Positions 7,001-14,667 of a stretch of 26,436 nt of DNA are shown piece by piece. Under the pieces are notes generated by a model. It searched no databases. It was not told where the DNA came from and worked only from the letters and a program-made list of their open reading frames with translations. Each line of letters starts with the position of its first letter. Positions within the stretch are counted from its first letter, which is position 1. Where the stretch lies: the NCBI GenBank assembly GCA_023334545.1, contig JAADVB010000242.1:1-26436 (forward strand), written 5' to 3'. The DNA is from Salisapilia sapeloensis (Eukaryota; Oomycota; Peronosporomycetes; Peronosporales; Salisapiliaceae). A program made the translations under genes and the position numbers.

Positions 7001-9034
7001 ACCGTTGGCCGAGGGAGTTGTCGTATCCGATGTAGACTCACCGTCTGCACTGCTACTACCGGTATCAGGTTCTATCGTTGGCGCGTCACTCACATCGCTA
7101 CTAGCACTGGAAGGAGCGGTCGTATCGGGTACAGGCACATTGTCTGTGATATCATTGCTTGAACTTGTAGATGACTGCGAGACATCCCCGTCATCGTCGA
7201 ATGCCGGAACGGTCGTCGTGGGACTAGGCGCACTTGTCTCCGGGGTAGGAGACGTAGTCGTGGGCACAGGTACAGTCGTCTCTGGAGTAGGAGCCGTGGT
7301 CGTGGGACTTGGGGCAGTAGTCTCCGGGGAAGGCTCAATCTCTGGAATGCCACTACCCGAATCGGATGAGAACGATAACGACGCATCCTCCTCGTCATCA
7401 TCGAATGCAGGAGCAGTCGTCTCTGGAGTAGGAGACGTGGTCGTAGGGCTTGGTGCAGTCGTCTCCGGGATAGGCTCAACCTCTGGATTTCCACTGCTTG
7501 AGCTAGACGAGAATGAAGGCCCAGTATCCTGACCATCTTCGAATGCAGGAGCAGTTGTCGTTGGACTAGGTGCAAATGTCTCTGGCGTAGGAGTGGTCGT
7601 CGTTGGACTCGGTGCGAAGGTCTCTGGCGCAGGAGCAGTGGTGGTGGGACTAGGTGGAGATATCTCCGGTGTAGGCTCAACCTCTGGGTTTCCACTTTCG
7701 GAGTTAGATGAGAATGTAGGCTCGTTATCCTGGTCGTCATCAAATGTAGGGGCGATCGTCGTGGGACTCGGTGCAGTCGTTTCTGGGGTTGGATCAATCA
7801 CAGGATTTCGACTGCCTGAATCGGACGAAAACGACTGCGATGCACCGTCTTCGTCATCGAATGAAGGTGCAGCCGTCTCCGGCGTAGGCTCCACCTCAGG
7901 ATTCTCACTGCCCGAATTCGATGAGAACGGCTGCGGTTCGTCTCCACCGTCATCGAATGTAGGAGCAGTCGTCGTAGGACTAGGCGCAAATGTCTCGGGA
8001 GTAGGTGCAGTCGTCGTCGGACTTGGTGCAAACGTCTCGGGAGCAGGAGCAGTCGTCGTCGGACTAGGTGCAGTTGTTTCCGGGAAAGGACCAATGTCCG
8101 AGCTTCCACTAGCTGAACTCGGAGCAAAGGCCGGCTCATCATTTCCACCATCGTCAAACGCAGGAGCATTCGTCTCTGGCGTAGATTCAAACGCTGAATT
8201 TCCATTGTCCGAACCGGATGAAAATGTAGGTTCAGTATCTTCACCGTCATCATAAGTAGGAGCAGTCGTCTCCGGCGCAGGAGAAAACGTCTCGGGACTG
8301 GGTGCCGTCGTCTCGGGAGCCGGCTCAAATGGCGGATTCTCATTGTCCGAACTCGGTGCGAATGGAGGCTCAGTATTCTGACCGTCATCGAACGCAGGGG
8401 CCGTTGTCTCCGGCGCAGGAGCAAATGTCTCTGGAGCAGGAGCAGTAGTCTCGGGACTAGGTGCCGTCGTCTCTGGAGTTGGCTCAAACGGTGGATTCCC
8501 ATCGCCTGAACTTGGTGTGAATGGGTCCGGGGTATCCCCACCGTTGTCAAACGCAGGAGCAGCGGTCTCTAGAGCAGGATCCGTGGTGGTGGGTGCAAAC
8601 GTCTCTGGAGTCGGTGCGGTCGTCTCCGGAGAAGGCTCAATCGGTGGATTCCCACCATCATATATGTCGGCAGGAGCAGTGGTCTCTGGAGTATTCGTTT
8701 CTGGTTGATTGCCATCGTCTACTGGGTCGTCTTGCGGGAATACATTTCCGGCCTGATCGTTTGTTGTGTCCGTTCCACCTGTTGGTCCATCGTTGTTGAA
8801 CGCATCGTTTGGTGGTGGTGCTTCTGTAGGAGGCTCTGGAGGAGGTGTTTCTTCCGGAAGTGGCTCTGGTGAATTATCTACCGGTGGCAATGCATTCGCT
8901 TCTGTATCGTCCGCCATGCCATTCGTGGAAGACTGCGCCTCGGTTAGCATACCTCCCAACATGGCCCACATGAACGTCACGAACAAAACAGAAAGCAGCT
9001 TCCGTCTTCGTCCTGCATGCCTCACAGTCTCCAT
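4085..9034 (-). CDS. Giant mucin-like Ser/Thr/Pro-rich type I membrane protein with tandem repeats
   Basis: A single 1649-residue frame. Residues 1-34 form a signal peptide: a basic start (RRRK), then a hydrophobic core ending near TEAQ. From about residue 45 the protein is almost entirely Pro, Thr, Ser, Gly, Asp and Glu. It has an N-terminal array built on PETTAPSPTTTAP and FDDG modules (about residues 90-625) and a C-terminal array of fifteen 33-residue units (about 626-1116). A charged stretch with a KDKDKDKDK run follows near 1250. One membrane segment (LTLLIVGVVGIVLASVLFI, about 1335-1357) is followed by basic residues, then a Ser-rich cytosolic tail of about 290 residues. This is the architecture of a heavily O-glycosylated wall- or surface-anchored protein, as in mucins and oomycete surface proteins. 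No enzymatic or lectin domain is visible, so its exact role is unknown. It lies on the same strand as the tyrosinase 1.5 kb away. Confidence 0.87.
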   Translation of the reverse strand: METVRHAGRRRKLLSVLFVTFMWAMLGGMLTEAQSSTNGMADDTEANALPPVDNSPEPLPEETPPPEPPTEAPPPNDAFNNDGPTGGTDTTNDQAGNVFPQDDPVDDGNQPETNTPETTAPADIYDGGNPPIEPSPETTAPTPETFAPTTTDPALETAAPAFDNGGDTPDPFTPSSGDGNPPFEPTPETTAPSPETTAPAPETFAPAPETTAPAFDDGQNTEPPFAPSSDNENPPFEPAPETTAPSPETFSPAPETTAPTYDDGEDTEPTFSSGSDNGNSAFESTPETNAPAFDDGGNDEPAFAPSSASGSSDIGPFPETTAPSPTTTAPAPETFAPSPTTTAPTPETFAPSPTTTAPTFDDGGDEPQPFSSNSGSENPEVEPTPETAAPSFDDEDGASQSFSSDSGSRNPVIDPTPETTAPSPTTIAPTFDDDQDNEPTFSSNSESGNPEVEPTPEISPPSPTTTAPAPETFAPSPTTTTPTPETFAPSPTTTAPAFEDGQDTGPSFSSSSSSGNPEVEPIPETTAPSPTTTSPTPETTAPAFDDDEEDASLSFSSDSGSGIPEIEPSPETTAPSPTTTAPTPETTVPVPTTTSPTPETSAPSPTTTVPAFDDDGDVSQSSTSSSNDITDNVPVPDTTAPSSASSDVSDAPTIEPDTGSSSADGESTSDTTTPSANGSGGNDDVTVSPNPGSSNGGNEPSSSSGDNGEVTIMPTLGPNSGSGSAADETTPNSNAPSGDNGDGDSAQTPAPIPDDGNGDDETTPVTTSPASDSSNAENLPTIEPVPGSDNADNEPSQDTSAPASDNSNEEGSATVAPNPGSQSASDEPSPDTTAPPGDSGSTDNIPSLDPIPGSGSTGNEPSSETSAPATDGSNVDNQPTIEPVPGSGSTGDEPTSDTTAPPGDGSNADNMPSLDPIPGSGSADSEPSPDTSAPASDNSNADNLPTVEPMPGSGSTDGEPIPDITPPADDSSNAENIPSLDPIPGSGSAGDEPTPDTSAPAGDGSNTDNLPTLNPLPGSGSGDDEPTPDTTAPAGDNSDGGYLPPIGPIPDSGSADGEPKPDTSVSEDDDSEASNVPTITPAPGSGSADAEPVPDISPPADDNNDGSADFMLPPVISPPPAPSREDDSSNTNESSPTPSGGKDSSASSKPGADDGSSNDDTAKDTPAPTAPLPTPPKDDGGIIAPVTAPPAKPSNSKDDNDDGAAPRPTKTPDGKESVDKETYDSTDYNAPEPSIAPVTAPPHRKKDKDKDKDKDDDKDDQIGWGMDDSDDTTDISTLANDDAQRTKDNQNLDSLAPITDSDDGTDIYEGNGSDKSGSATGIRRSSTTAESSKKLQGWSLTLLIVGVVGIVLASVLFIRHHTQQKRGSSVTRDSSHQRAADEYFNRNRVTSLFRSGRANTGGTGFWASGRGATPQDPALDDSEFLAAAAVGQQQPRVNADGRYSDSLLTGSQAFMPAYASYPESSLESGDDDDFTGDSVQGVGKGNSFVNSTSYGGMGLLDQDAINKGYEGMSSSSSASGLSSGTDFLDIQTPSAPRSSSSSAPFVEMQPRSTNDSFARSSGGDSVFRFPSASTSEGSEIAAAYLGQPSVDRGTANTDELLGGRSTGASTGASVIWSRASSIQEDERSEGSISDVDTDDGHPSTHEVSV
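5687..7159 (-). repeat. Tandem array of fifteen 33-residue (99-bp) coding repeats
   Basis: Within the mucin-like gene, units of the form GSGSxxDEPxPDTSAPAxD-SNxDNxPTxEPxP repeat without gaps. The last ten units (5687-6676) are each exactly 33 residues. Upstream of them are five more diverged units, one shortened to 29 residues. Endings alternate between SLDPIP and TxEPxP in units 2-7 of the last ten, so a two-unit, 66-residue period is also visible. The array is in frame throughout, and unit length changes only in multiples of three bases. Confidence 0.85.
7160..8640 (-). repeat. Array of about ten FDDG/PETTAP mucin modules
   Basis: The N-terminal repeat region of the mucin-like gene. About ten modules start with AP-[AST]-[FY]-DDG, run through an acidic/Ser-rich stretch (FSSxSxSGNPEVEP) and end in a variable number of PETTAP / PSPTTTAP / PETFAP heptamer-like units. 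The module count is regular but the number of TAP units per module varies, as expected from slippage or unequal crossover. The upstream boundary is approximate. Confidence 0.75.
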
Positions 9035-9342
9035 ACTACTGTAAGTTGTTCAAGTGTACTATCACGCTTCCTAATTGACGTTGTTGCTCGGAAATACCTC
9101 TCGGTATGGTGGCTGAACTGGTCTTGGGATCAAACAAATGGTTCTCCACCTAGGTACGTCATATTAGACCTGATAAGAGCAGTATGAAAAACAGAACGAA
9201 TACTTCTCCGCCGTGGAAATATAGTGCTTTATGTCCTTTGGCCACGTTTAGTGCTTGAAATGCGTGCGACGTAGGACAAGAAGGAAGTCAGCGAGCGTGC
9301 CTCTGCTGTAGTGTAGCTGGTCTCCTATCCTATAAATTAAAC
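9035..9342. other. Spacer upstream of the mucin-like gene
   Basis: About 310 bp between the mucin start and the possible last exon of the next gene. It should hold the mucin promoter. I see no convincing TCATTYY initiator and no gene or RNA gene. Confidence 0.4.
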
Positions 9343-10261
9343 TTAATCTTTGTATGCACATTTACAATGCCGCGACAGGGCAATTACGGTGTACCAGATG
9401 GTTTTAGAGCAATCTTCAAAAAGCGTTGCGAGAGTCTCCACTAGCAGACAGCTATTGCGGTAGTCGCACGAACAAACAAGTACGGAAGATGATACCAAGA
9501 CAACACAAAACTCATTTTGCTCTTTTGAACTTACATACGAAACTTGCTCACCATATACTCGGTGCACTCTTTGCACCACATGTACACGATTACCACGCCA
9601 TCCGTAAAATACGCCCAAACCAGCAAGCAAATTCCAGCAATAAAGCTGCATCCACGCACAAACTGAGCCTTGGCATCCTTGTGCTTTTTATATGACTTCA
9701 CCGTGCTTTCTAGATCCGAGACTTTTGCCTGCAAATCCCGCACTTGGGCTGCCAATAGCTCCACTTCCGTCAGCTCCAATTTTTCCAGCAAGATCGGAAA
9801 GCTCGGGCGCCACGAGCAGCCATTCATGCTCAGTTGGAAGCTCATGGTTAGTAGAAGATTGCCGCTATCGTTTGGAGCGAGTGTCGCTTCACATTCGCCA
9901 TTTTTCTTTTCCTCAGAGAGGTTTTTTAGTCCAGTCTACACAGCATTAATAACCGATTCTAGAGGAGATTAACTAAAGTCCGTACCGCAATTAGATTCAT
10001 CAGCGTTGGAGTATCCATGCCCATATTCTTAAGCATGCTATCTTCTTTGCTAACCTTGTACGACCTGATAATCAGAAATGAGAAGCAGCTCTATGCTAGC
10101 AATACGACCGTGCCTTACCACTGCTCTTTCGATCTGGCATCTTCGAACCAGATACGATCGTCGTGGACAATAAAGTTAAACGTTCCGTAGCCGGCATTCA
10201 TCCGGCCTGCGCTTAACTCGGGGTAGTGACTAACACATTTAGTAGTCGATTTCGTAGGCAT
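9343..10261 (-). CDS. XRCC4/CCDC61-like head plus coiled-coil protein with membrane tail (spliced)
   Basis: A proposed 243-residue protein in four exons: 10261-10119, 10064-9986, 9935-9535 and 9451-9343. The head (about 1-125) has a strand ending IWFEDARSKEQW, a helix, then paired strands (LLLTMSFQLS and FPILLEKLEL). It leads into a coiled coil with TEVELLAAQVRDLQAKVSDLE (split here as about 127-160). This layout of beta head, then helix, then dimerising coil is that of the XRCC4/SAS-6/CCDC61 superfamily; I infer the fold by pattern only. A hydrophobic segment follows (FIAGICLLVWAYF, about 170-193). The first two introns match those of the gene at 23620-24622 in position and phase (2 and 0). 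The fourth exon is uncertain: it rests on a strong GTAAGT donor at 9534, but its 83-nt intron is longer than the others. Without it the protein ends at 9531. The start follows an initiator at 10317-10324. Confidence 0.6.
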
Positions 10262-10316
10262 GCTGAAACGTGTAGATTCGAGCTTTCCAGGCACTTGTGT
10301 TTCTCGAAGCAACTTC

Positions 10317-10324
10317 GGAAATGA
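10317..10324 (-). promoter_or_regulatory. Initiator of the XRCC4-like gene at 9.3-10.3 kb
   Basis: On the minus strand this reads GCTCATTTCCGAAG, an exact TCATTYY initiator. It leaves a leader of about 60 nt without ATG before the chosen start at 10261. It therefore argues against the longer frame that opens at 10372. Confidence 0.55.
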
Positions 10325-10492
10325 GCCTTCATCGGACAAATATCTTTGAGGGCATATATCGTTGCTGGACAAATTTTTCTTTAGGCCGTTTACATCAATC
10401 GGAACGAAATTATAGAAATGGCTGAAGAAAAATATTGTAAACGAACGAGTATAATCTCCTTTATGGTTATCCTTCTAGTCTTTTCCATTTCT

Positions 10493-12886
10493 TCATTCAT
10501 AGTCTGCAAAGGATTGGCAAGAGTAGAACTTTTCCGTGATTTTACTGTGGAAGTGGGGCACGCCACAGATCTTATCACCGTTGTACGCTTGCTTTCGCAA
10601 CGAAATGCAACGTGTATGACCTTTTGGCTTGAAGTTCGCTCGGAACGTTTCCGAGTAGTCTTCAAGACCACCCAAGCACATTTCTTTGTAGGCACAAGTC
10701 ATCATTTCCATTTGCTCTCCAGCAGCTTTGTCATTGAATCCTGTGAGTTTCGACACCGCGTTCAATGCCATCGTCCATCTCGCCATAACTTCCTCGGCAT
10801 CCGATCGTTCGTTCTTGACAATAGGTAGGAGAGAGACACCACTCTCGTACTGTGATAATTGCACCTCTTGCATATCTGCTGCCAAGTCTACGGTGCCACT
10901 GTTGCTCAATGCATCTTTGCATTTCGAGTACATCAGTGCCAATCCACCGGACATTTCGTAGACGTAGCTATAATCGCCCAAGTCCTTTGCATCGACATAC
11001 TCGGCGTATGTGCGAGGCAGGCCTTTAAAGAACTCATGGAGCTCGTGGGTCGCATCATCGATCACATGGATATACTCGTTTCTCCCGCCTTGTTCACCCA
11101 TTGTGATTCGATCAGTTGCTTGGAACTGACCTGACGTACGGCGGGAGCAGTCTCTCCAGAACCTCGTATCTGTCTGCTTTTCCTTGAGCGTCATGATTTT
11201 CTCGCCTCCATTCTGACATTTAAGGTAGATGGTCTGCAATAAATCCGTGATTCCATGATGGGCATAGAAGAGTGGGTCTATCGGAGCAATCAAATATGCC
11301 ATCGCTCCATCCATTACACTATGCATGACATTATGCATGCCTTGCTCCACCGCGGACGTGAACTCAACATGGTCATCGGAGGAAAACACTTGCTCATAGA
11401 CAGATGAGAGGAAAGCAGACGCAGGATATCTCTTGCGATGAGCATTGCCTCTCGGAATGCAGTTGACACACTCATTTTCACTACCACAAACATGTCCTGC
11501 AACACCCTCGGTAATGCAAGTGTACTCTCTTCTTGCCGGGAGCGTAGTACCATCCACTGTGAACGATACGCTCTTCCCAACCCGTGTTCCTCCAAAGTCT
11601 TGTACGATCGGAGCACAGTCTTCGATACTTCTGCACTCTCCATGGGCAAATCGAGCTGAAGCAGCGAGGTGATCCCAATATGGGATTGTAAGGCATTTGT
11701 ATTTTTCTCCCATGCTTCGAAGCATATTTTCATATCCCAGTAGATACATGCGATGCCAGTAGATAAATCCACAAGTACGATGAGCTTCACTTTCTGCTAA
11801 ATACTCTTTATGGAGCTTGGTGAATTTTTCATGATAACCTCTCTCCATTGCCTTTTGGACAGCTCCTAGATACGTTGCCTTCTCATTCTCGTCTAGCGCC
11901 TCCCATGACTTGCGAACACGTTTTCCAGTGCATCCAAAAGCGTCGGTCGGTTCTGGTGCTGGACTAGTCTCATCAGGCTTTGCAGTTTCCACAGGCTCAT
12001 TCGACGCGTCTTCCGGTGGTACGCTTTCATCAGTTGTAGTGTCATTTTCTTCCTCATCTTCCGGCTCGGACACTGTCGGAGATGGCTCTGTACTGGTAGG
12101 CACAGCCTCTTCATCTTCTTTTGGTGGTACACTTCCATCCGGTGTAGATTCACTTTCTTCATCATCTACAGGCTCGGACACTGTTGGCGATGGCTCAGTG
12201 CTGGTAGGTACTAAATCACCCTCCTCTTCTGGTGGTACGCTTCCATCAGGCGTAGTATCATTTTCATCTTCATCTTCATCTCCGTCATCGTCTCCATTAC
12301 CTTCATTTATCGGCTCAGGTGTTGTCGGAGATGGCTCTGTACTGGAAGGCACAGAGCCATCTTCTTCTTCTGACTGACCCGTCGTGTCTTGTGGTGGTAT
12401 GCTTTCATCAGATGTAGTCTCATTCTCTTCGTCTTCATCATCCCCATTGTTCTCATCTACCGGCTCAGACGTCGGTGTTATCGGCGATGGTTCCGTGCTG
12501 AGCGAGTTAGACTCTTCTTCAGACACATCCTCTTCGGCGTCTGCTGAATCCTTTGGTAACTCAGAGTCATCGTTGGTGATGGCATCCGATCCATCGTCAG
12601 CGACATCGTCACTTTCATCCGTCGATACTTCATCAACACTATCGCCGTACGCAGGTGAAGCAACCACATCCTCACTGTCGTAACCTGGGCTGGGAGAGTC
12701 CAGATCCGAAGAGTCTTCACTGTCTTCACTGTCATGAGGCAGGTGCAAGTGATCCGCGAGGTGTCCATACTTGCGCTGGAGACACTTTTTTAACCCTTCT
12801 TCAGCACAATGGCGTGTAGTGTTGCCTTCGTGTGCCTCAGACGCAACTAAGCAGAGTAGAAGAGTCGTTACCAGTAGTACCTTCAT
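10493..12886 (-). CDS. Secreted tyrosinase on an acidic Ser/Thr/Pro repeat stalk
   Basis: A 797-residue, single-exon protein. It opens with a signal peptide (MKVLLVTTLLLCLVASEA), then a short Cys-containing region. A low-complexity stalk of about 220 residues follows, rich in Asp, Glu, Ser, Thr and Pro. A type 3 copper domain spans about 315-610. The CuA site matches the tyrosinase signature (H-x4-FIYWHR-x2-L-x3-E, with a further His upstream in FTKLH). The CuB site has HNVMH and then DPLFYAHHGITD, which fits the second signature exactly. These enzymes oxidise phenols to quinones, for example for melanin or for cross-linking wall protein. The C-terminal 180 residues are Cys-containing without a clear family. 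The frame continues to an ATG at 13060, but that extension hides the signal peptide and contains the initiator at 12914-12922, so I start at 12886. Confidence 0.93.
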   Translation of the reverse strand: MKVLLVTTLLLCLVASEAHEGNTTRHCAEEGLKKCLQRKYGHLADHLHLPHDSEDSEDSSDLDSPSPGYDSEDVVASPAYGDSVDEVSTDESDDVADDGSDAITNDDSELPKDSADAEEDVSEEESNSLSTEPSPITPTSEPVDENNGDDEDEENETTSDESIPPQDTTGQSEEEDGSVPSSTEPSPTTPEPINEGNGDDDGDEDEDENDTTPDGSVPPEEEGDLVPTSTEPSPTVSEPVDDEESESTPDGSVPPKEDEEAVPTSTEPSPTVSEPEDEEENDTTTDESVPPEDASNEPVETAKPDETSPAPEPTDAFGCTGKRVRKSWEALDENEKATYLGAVQKAMERGYHEKFTKLHKEYLAESEAHRTCGFIYWHRMYLLGYENMLRSMGEKYKCLTIPYWDHLAASARFAHGECRSIEDCAPIVQDFGGTRVGKSVSFTVDGTTLPARREYTCITEGVAGHVCGSENECVNCIPRGNAHRKRYPASAFLSSVYEQVFSSDDHVEFTSAVEQGMHNVMHSVMDGAMAYLIAPIDPLFYAHHGITDLLQTIYLKCQNGGEKIMTLKEKQTDTRFWRDCSRRTSGQFQATDRITMGEQGGRNEYIHVIDDATHELHEFFKGLPRTYAEYVDAKDLGDYSYVYEMSGGLALMYSKCKDALSNSGTVDLAADMQEVQLSQYESGVSLLPIVKNERSDAEEVMARWTMALNAVSKLTGFNDKAAGEQMEMMTCAYKEMCLGGLEDYSETFRANFKPKGHTRCISLRKQAYNGDKICGVPHFHSKITEKFYSCQSFADYE
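11985..12540 (-). repeat. Acidic TEPSPT repeats in the tyrosinase stalk
   Basis: About four imperfect coding repeats of 35-50 residues. Each contains STEPSPT-(V/T)-(S/T)-EP, an Asp/Glu run of variable length, then a T-(P/S)-D-(G/E)-S-(V/I)-PP motif. The variation lies mainly in the length of the acidic runs. Boundaries are approximate. Confidence 0.7.
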
Positions 12887-12910
12887 CCTTCCCAGTCGTC
12901 GGCAAAGCAA

Positions 12911-12924
12911 GTTGGAAAATGAGA
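12911..12924 (-). promoter_or_regulatory. Oomycete-type initiator of the tyrosinase gene
   Basis: The minus strand reads TCTCATTTTCCAAC. The TCATTTTCC core (12914-12922) is identical to the one before the ABCG gene. The start of transcription at about 12920 gives a 34-nt leader to the ATG at 12886, a spacing usual for oomycete genes. Confidence 0.65.
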
Positions 12925-13115
12925 CTCCGAGACTGCATCCGATTGAAGAGCCATGGAAGCACCTTTTGCCACTAGACGACACTGCATCCCACAGACAAAG
13001 TAACCGCATCAATGTCCATCGCATATTTAAACATAGAAAATGGCTAAGCGCATGCGCCAACAGGTGGAATCATCTCATTCTATCACCTCCCTTACGAAAA
13101 TGCATATGAACTAGT

Positions 13116-14496
13116 CTATTCCTGTTTCTTGCTACGTTTCTTACTCGCAGTCTTCTTCCCCTTTGCGGGGGCGGCTTCCACCTTCTTGGACTTCTTTGCA
13201 GGCTTCGCCACAACCGGCTCTTCGTTGACCTTGGTAGCCTTCTTCGCCTTCTTGGCAGGCTTCTCAACCTCCTCCTCGTCGGCCTTTGTAGCCTTCTTTG
13301 CTGGCTTCGTGACAGCCGTCTCCTCCTTGGTCTTCTTGGCCTTCTTGGCAGGCTTCTCGATAAGCACCTCTTCCTTGGCCTTTGTAGCCTTCTTAGCTGG
13401 CTTCGTAGCAACCGTCTCCTTGGTCTTCTTCGCCTTCTTGGCCGGCTTCTCGACAGCCGCCTCTTCCTTGGCCTTCTTCACAGGCTTCTCCACGACGGTC
13501 TCTTCCTTTGTCTTCTTGGTTTTCTTAGCAGGCTTGGTCTCCGCTGCCTTCTTGGCAGGCTTCTCTTCTGCTGCTTTCTTCGCCTTTTTCGTCTTCTTCA
13601 CAGGCTTGTCATCACTAGAAGGCTCCTCCTCCTCGTCTTCATCGTCCTCTCTCTTTCTTTTGGAAGTAGAAGACGCTTCATCATCCGATGTCGGTTCAGC
13701 CAATGAATTGTATACCGGCAATGCGATCGAGTCCGGCGTTTTAACGTTCACCGACTGGATGCCACCCCATTTCTTCGCGACATGTTCCACAGCATTGTTC
13801 GTACCAATCATGACATTGTCAACGATCTCATCCACTTCCATGCCAAAGTGTGCCATCTTAATGTTCACACAGACACCGGAATTGACATGCATCACAGTCC
13901 GACTGTACGCCTTCCGAATCTCATTCGACGGGTTCTTCTTCGACACACGCACGGCGACGGCCTGTTTCTTCTTGGCGAAGAACTTGGCACCCAAGTAGCC
14001 TTTCAAGTACTCGACGATCCGGTCGTCTGCCAAAAAGAGATCGTACGCACCAGCCAAATTTCGACGATCAGCGAAACGAGCAAACTCCTTGCGTAGCTTC
14101 TTAACGGTCATGATTTTCGTCAATCCAGGCACTGGGTCCTCTGCCAACGCCTTTTTAATCCGGTCCTTATCCGAGTCCTTCACGAATAGACACATCTCGA
14201 CATCATTGGAGTCTCCACGTAGCGCATGTGGCAAGTCACTATTGCACACACATATACATGAGCATCTCTATGACTCAATGGAGTTATAAAAATAGTGAAA
14301 CGTACATTGAAATGGGCTTGACGGAACTTTTGCTCGGGATTTTGCGAAGTGTCAGAATCGTCGACAGGTACTCAGTCGATTCAATCAAAGGAGCCTTAAC
14401 AGCTTCATCCTTCTGATTCTCGACCACTTGCTTCAATGCAATCACAGCGCGACGCACTTGAGCTTTATCCATCGGGTTACTCTTCTTCACAGCCAT
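13116..14496 (-). CDS. Ribosomal L1-domain nucleolar protein (Cic1/Utp30/RSL1D1 type), two exons
   Basis: A proposed 437-residue protein from exons 14496-14306 and 14238-13116, with a 67-nt intron (GTACGT..ATAG). Splicing joins KPIS to IDLPHALRGDSNDVEM, restoring the conserved LPH segment of the L1 fold. The L1 domain covers about residues 25-245 (including the VKDSDKDRI and KMAHFGMEVDEIVDN segments). It is followed by a basic nuclear signal (KRKRED), an acidic run and a tail of about 170 residues made of KPAKKAKK-type units separated by short acidic pieces. The family acts in nucleolar assembly of the large ribosomal subunit; the Lys-rich tail fits RNA binding but is not diagnostic. The start is the ATG at 14496, since residues from the earlier frame at 14571 look unlike the family. 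It diverges from the enoyl-CoA reductase gene across 171 bp. Confidence 0.9.
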
Positions 14497-14569
14497 CCTT
14501 CTTGTACTAGTGCCAGAATACCAACTCGAGGTCTGTTGGCTGTCCTCGATCGACGTATCGCGACCTATC

Positions 14570-14574
14570 ATTGG
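14570..14574 (-). promoter_or_regulatory. CCAAT box candidate in divergent promoter
   Basis: CCAAT on the minus strand, 74 nt before the ATG of the L1-domain gene. It lies in the short divergent spacer shared with the reductase gene. Short motifs like this arise by chance, so this is only suggestive. Confidence 0.25.
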
Positions 14575-14615
14575 CTAGAATTCAAATTGTACACATATGA
14601 TTGGATTAAATAATC

Positions 14616-14623
14616 TGACGTCA
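14616..14623. promoter_or_regulatory. TGACGTCA palindrome (CRE-like bZIP site)
   Basis: A perfect TGACGTCA palindrome in the middle of the 171-bp divergent promoter, 45 bp before the reductase ATG. This is the canonical CRE/ATF bZIP site and could act on both genes. The function is inferred. Confidence 0.4.
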
Positions 14624-14667
14624 GCAGGATCGGACACCAGAAGCATTCGAGTGATACAGAGGTAGAC

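Noticed and set aside
5687-7159. Regular 99-bp repeats as a CRISPR-like or satellite array
   Set aside because: The repeats are contiguous, without unique spacers, and encode a continuous protein, so they are coding tandem repeats.
5358-8708. Long plus-strand and alternative minus-strand frames (up to 273 codons) across the mucin-like gene
   Set aside because: They are shadows: the repeat units are multiples of three bases and lack stops in several frames. Only the minus-strand frame that yields a signal peptide, membrane segment and coherent repeats is credible.
12887-13060. N-terminal extension of the tyrosinase frame
   Set aside because: It contains the initiator element, shows no family similarity and would bury the signal peptide 58 residues inside the protein.
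13129-13998. Plus-strand 289-codon frame rich in Phe, Ala and Ser
   Set aside because: It is the complement of the Lys/Ala-rich tail of the L1-domain protein, where Lys codons read as Phe/Leu on the other strand.
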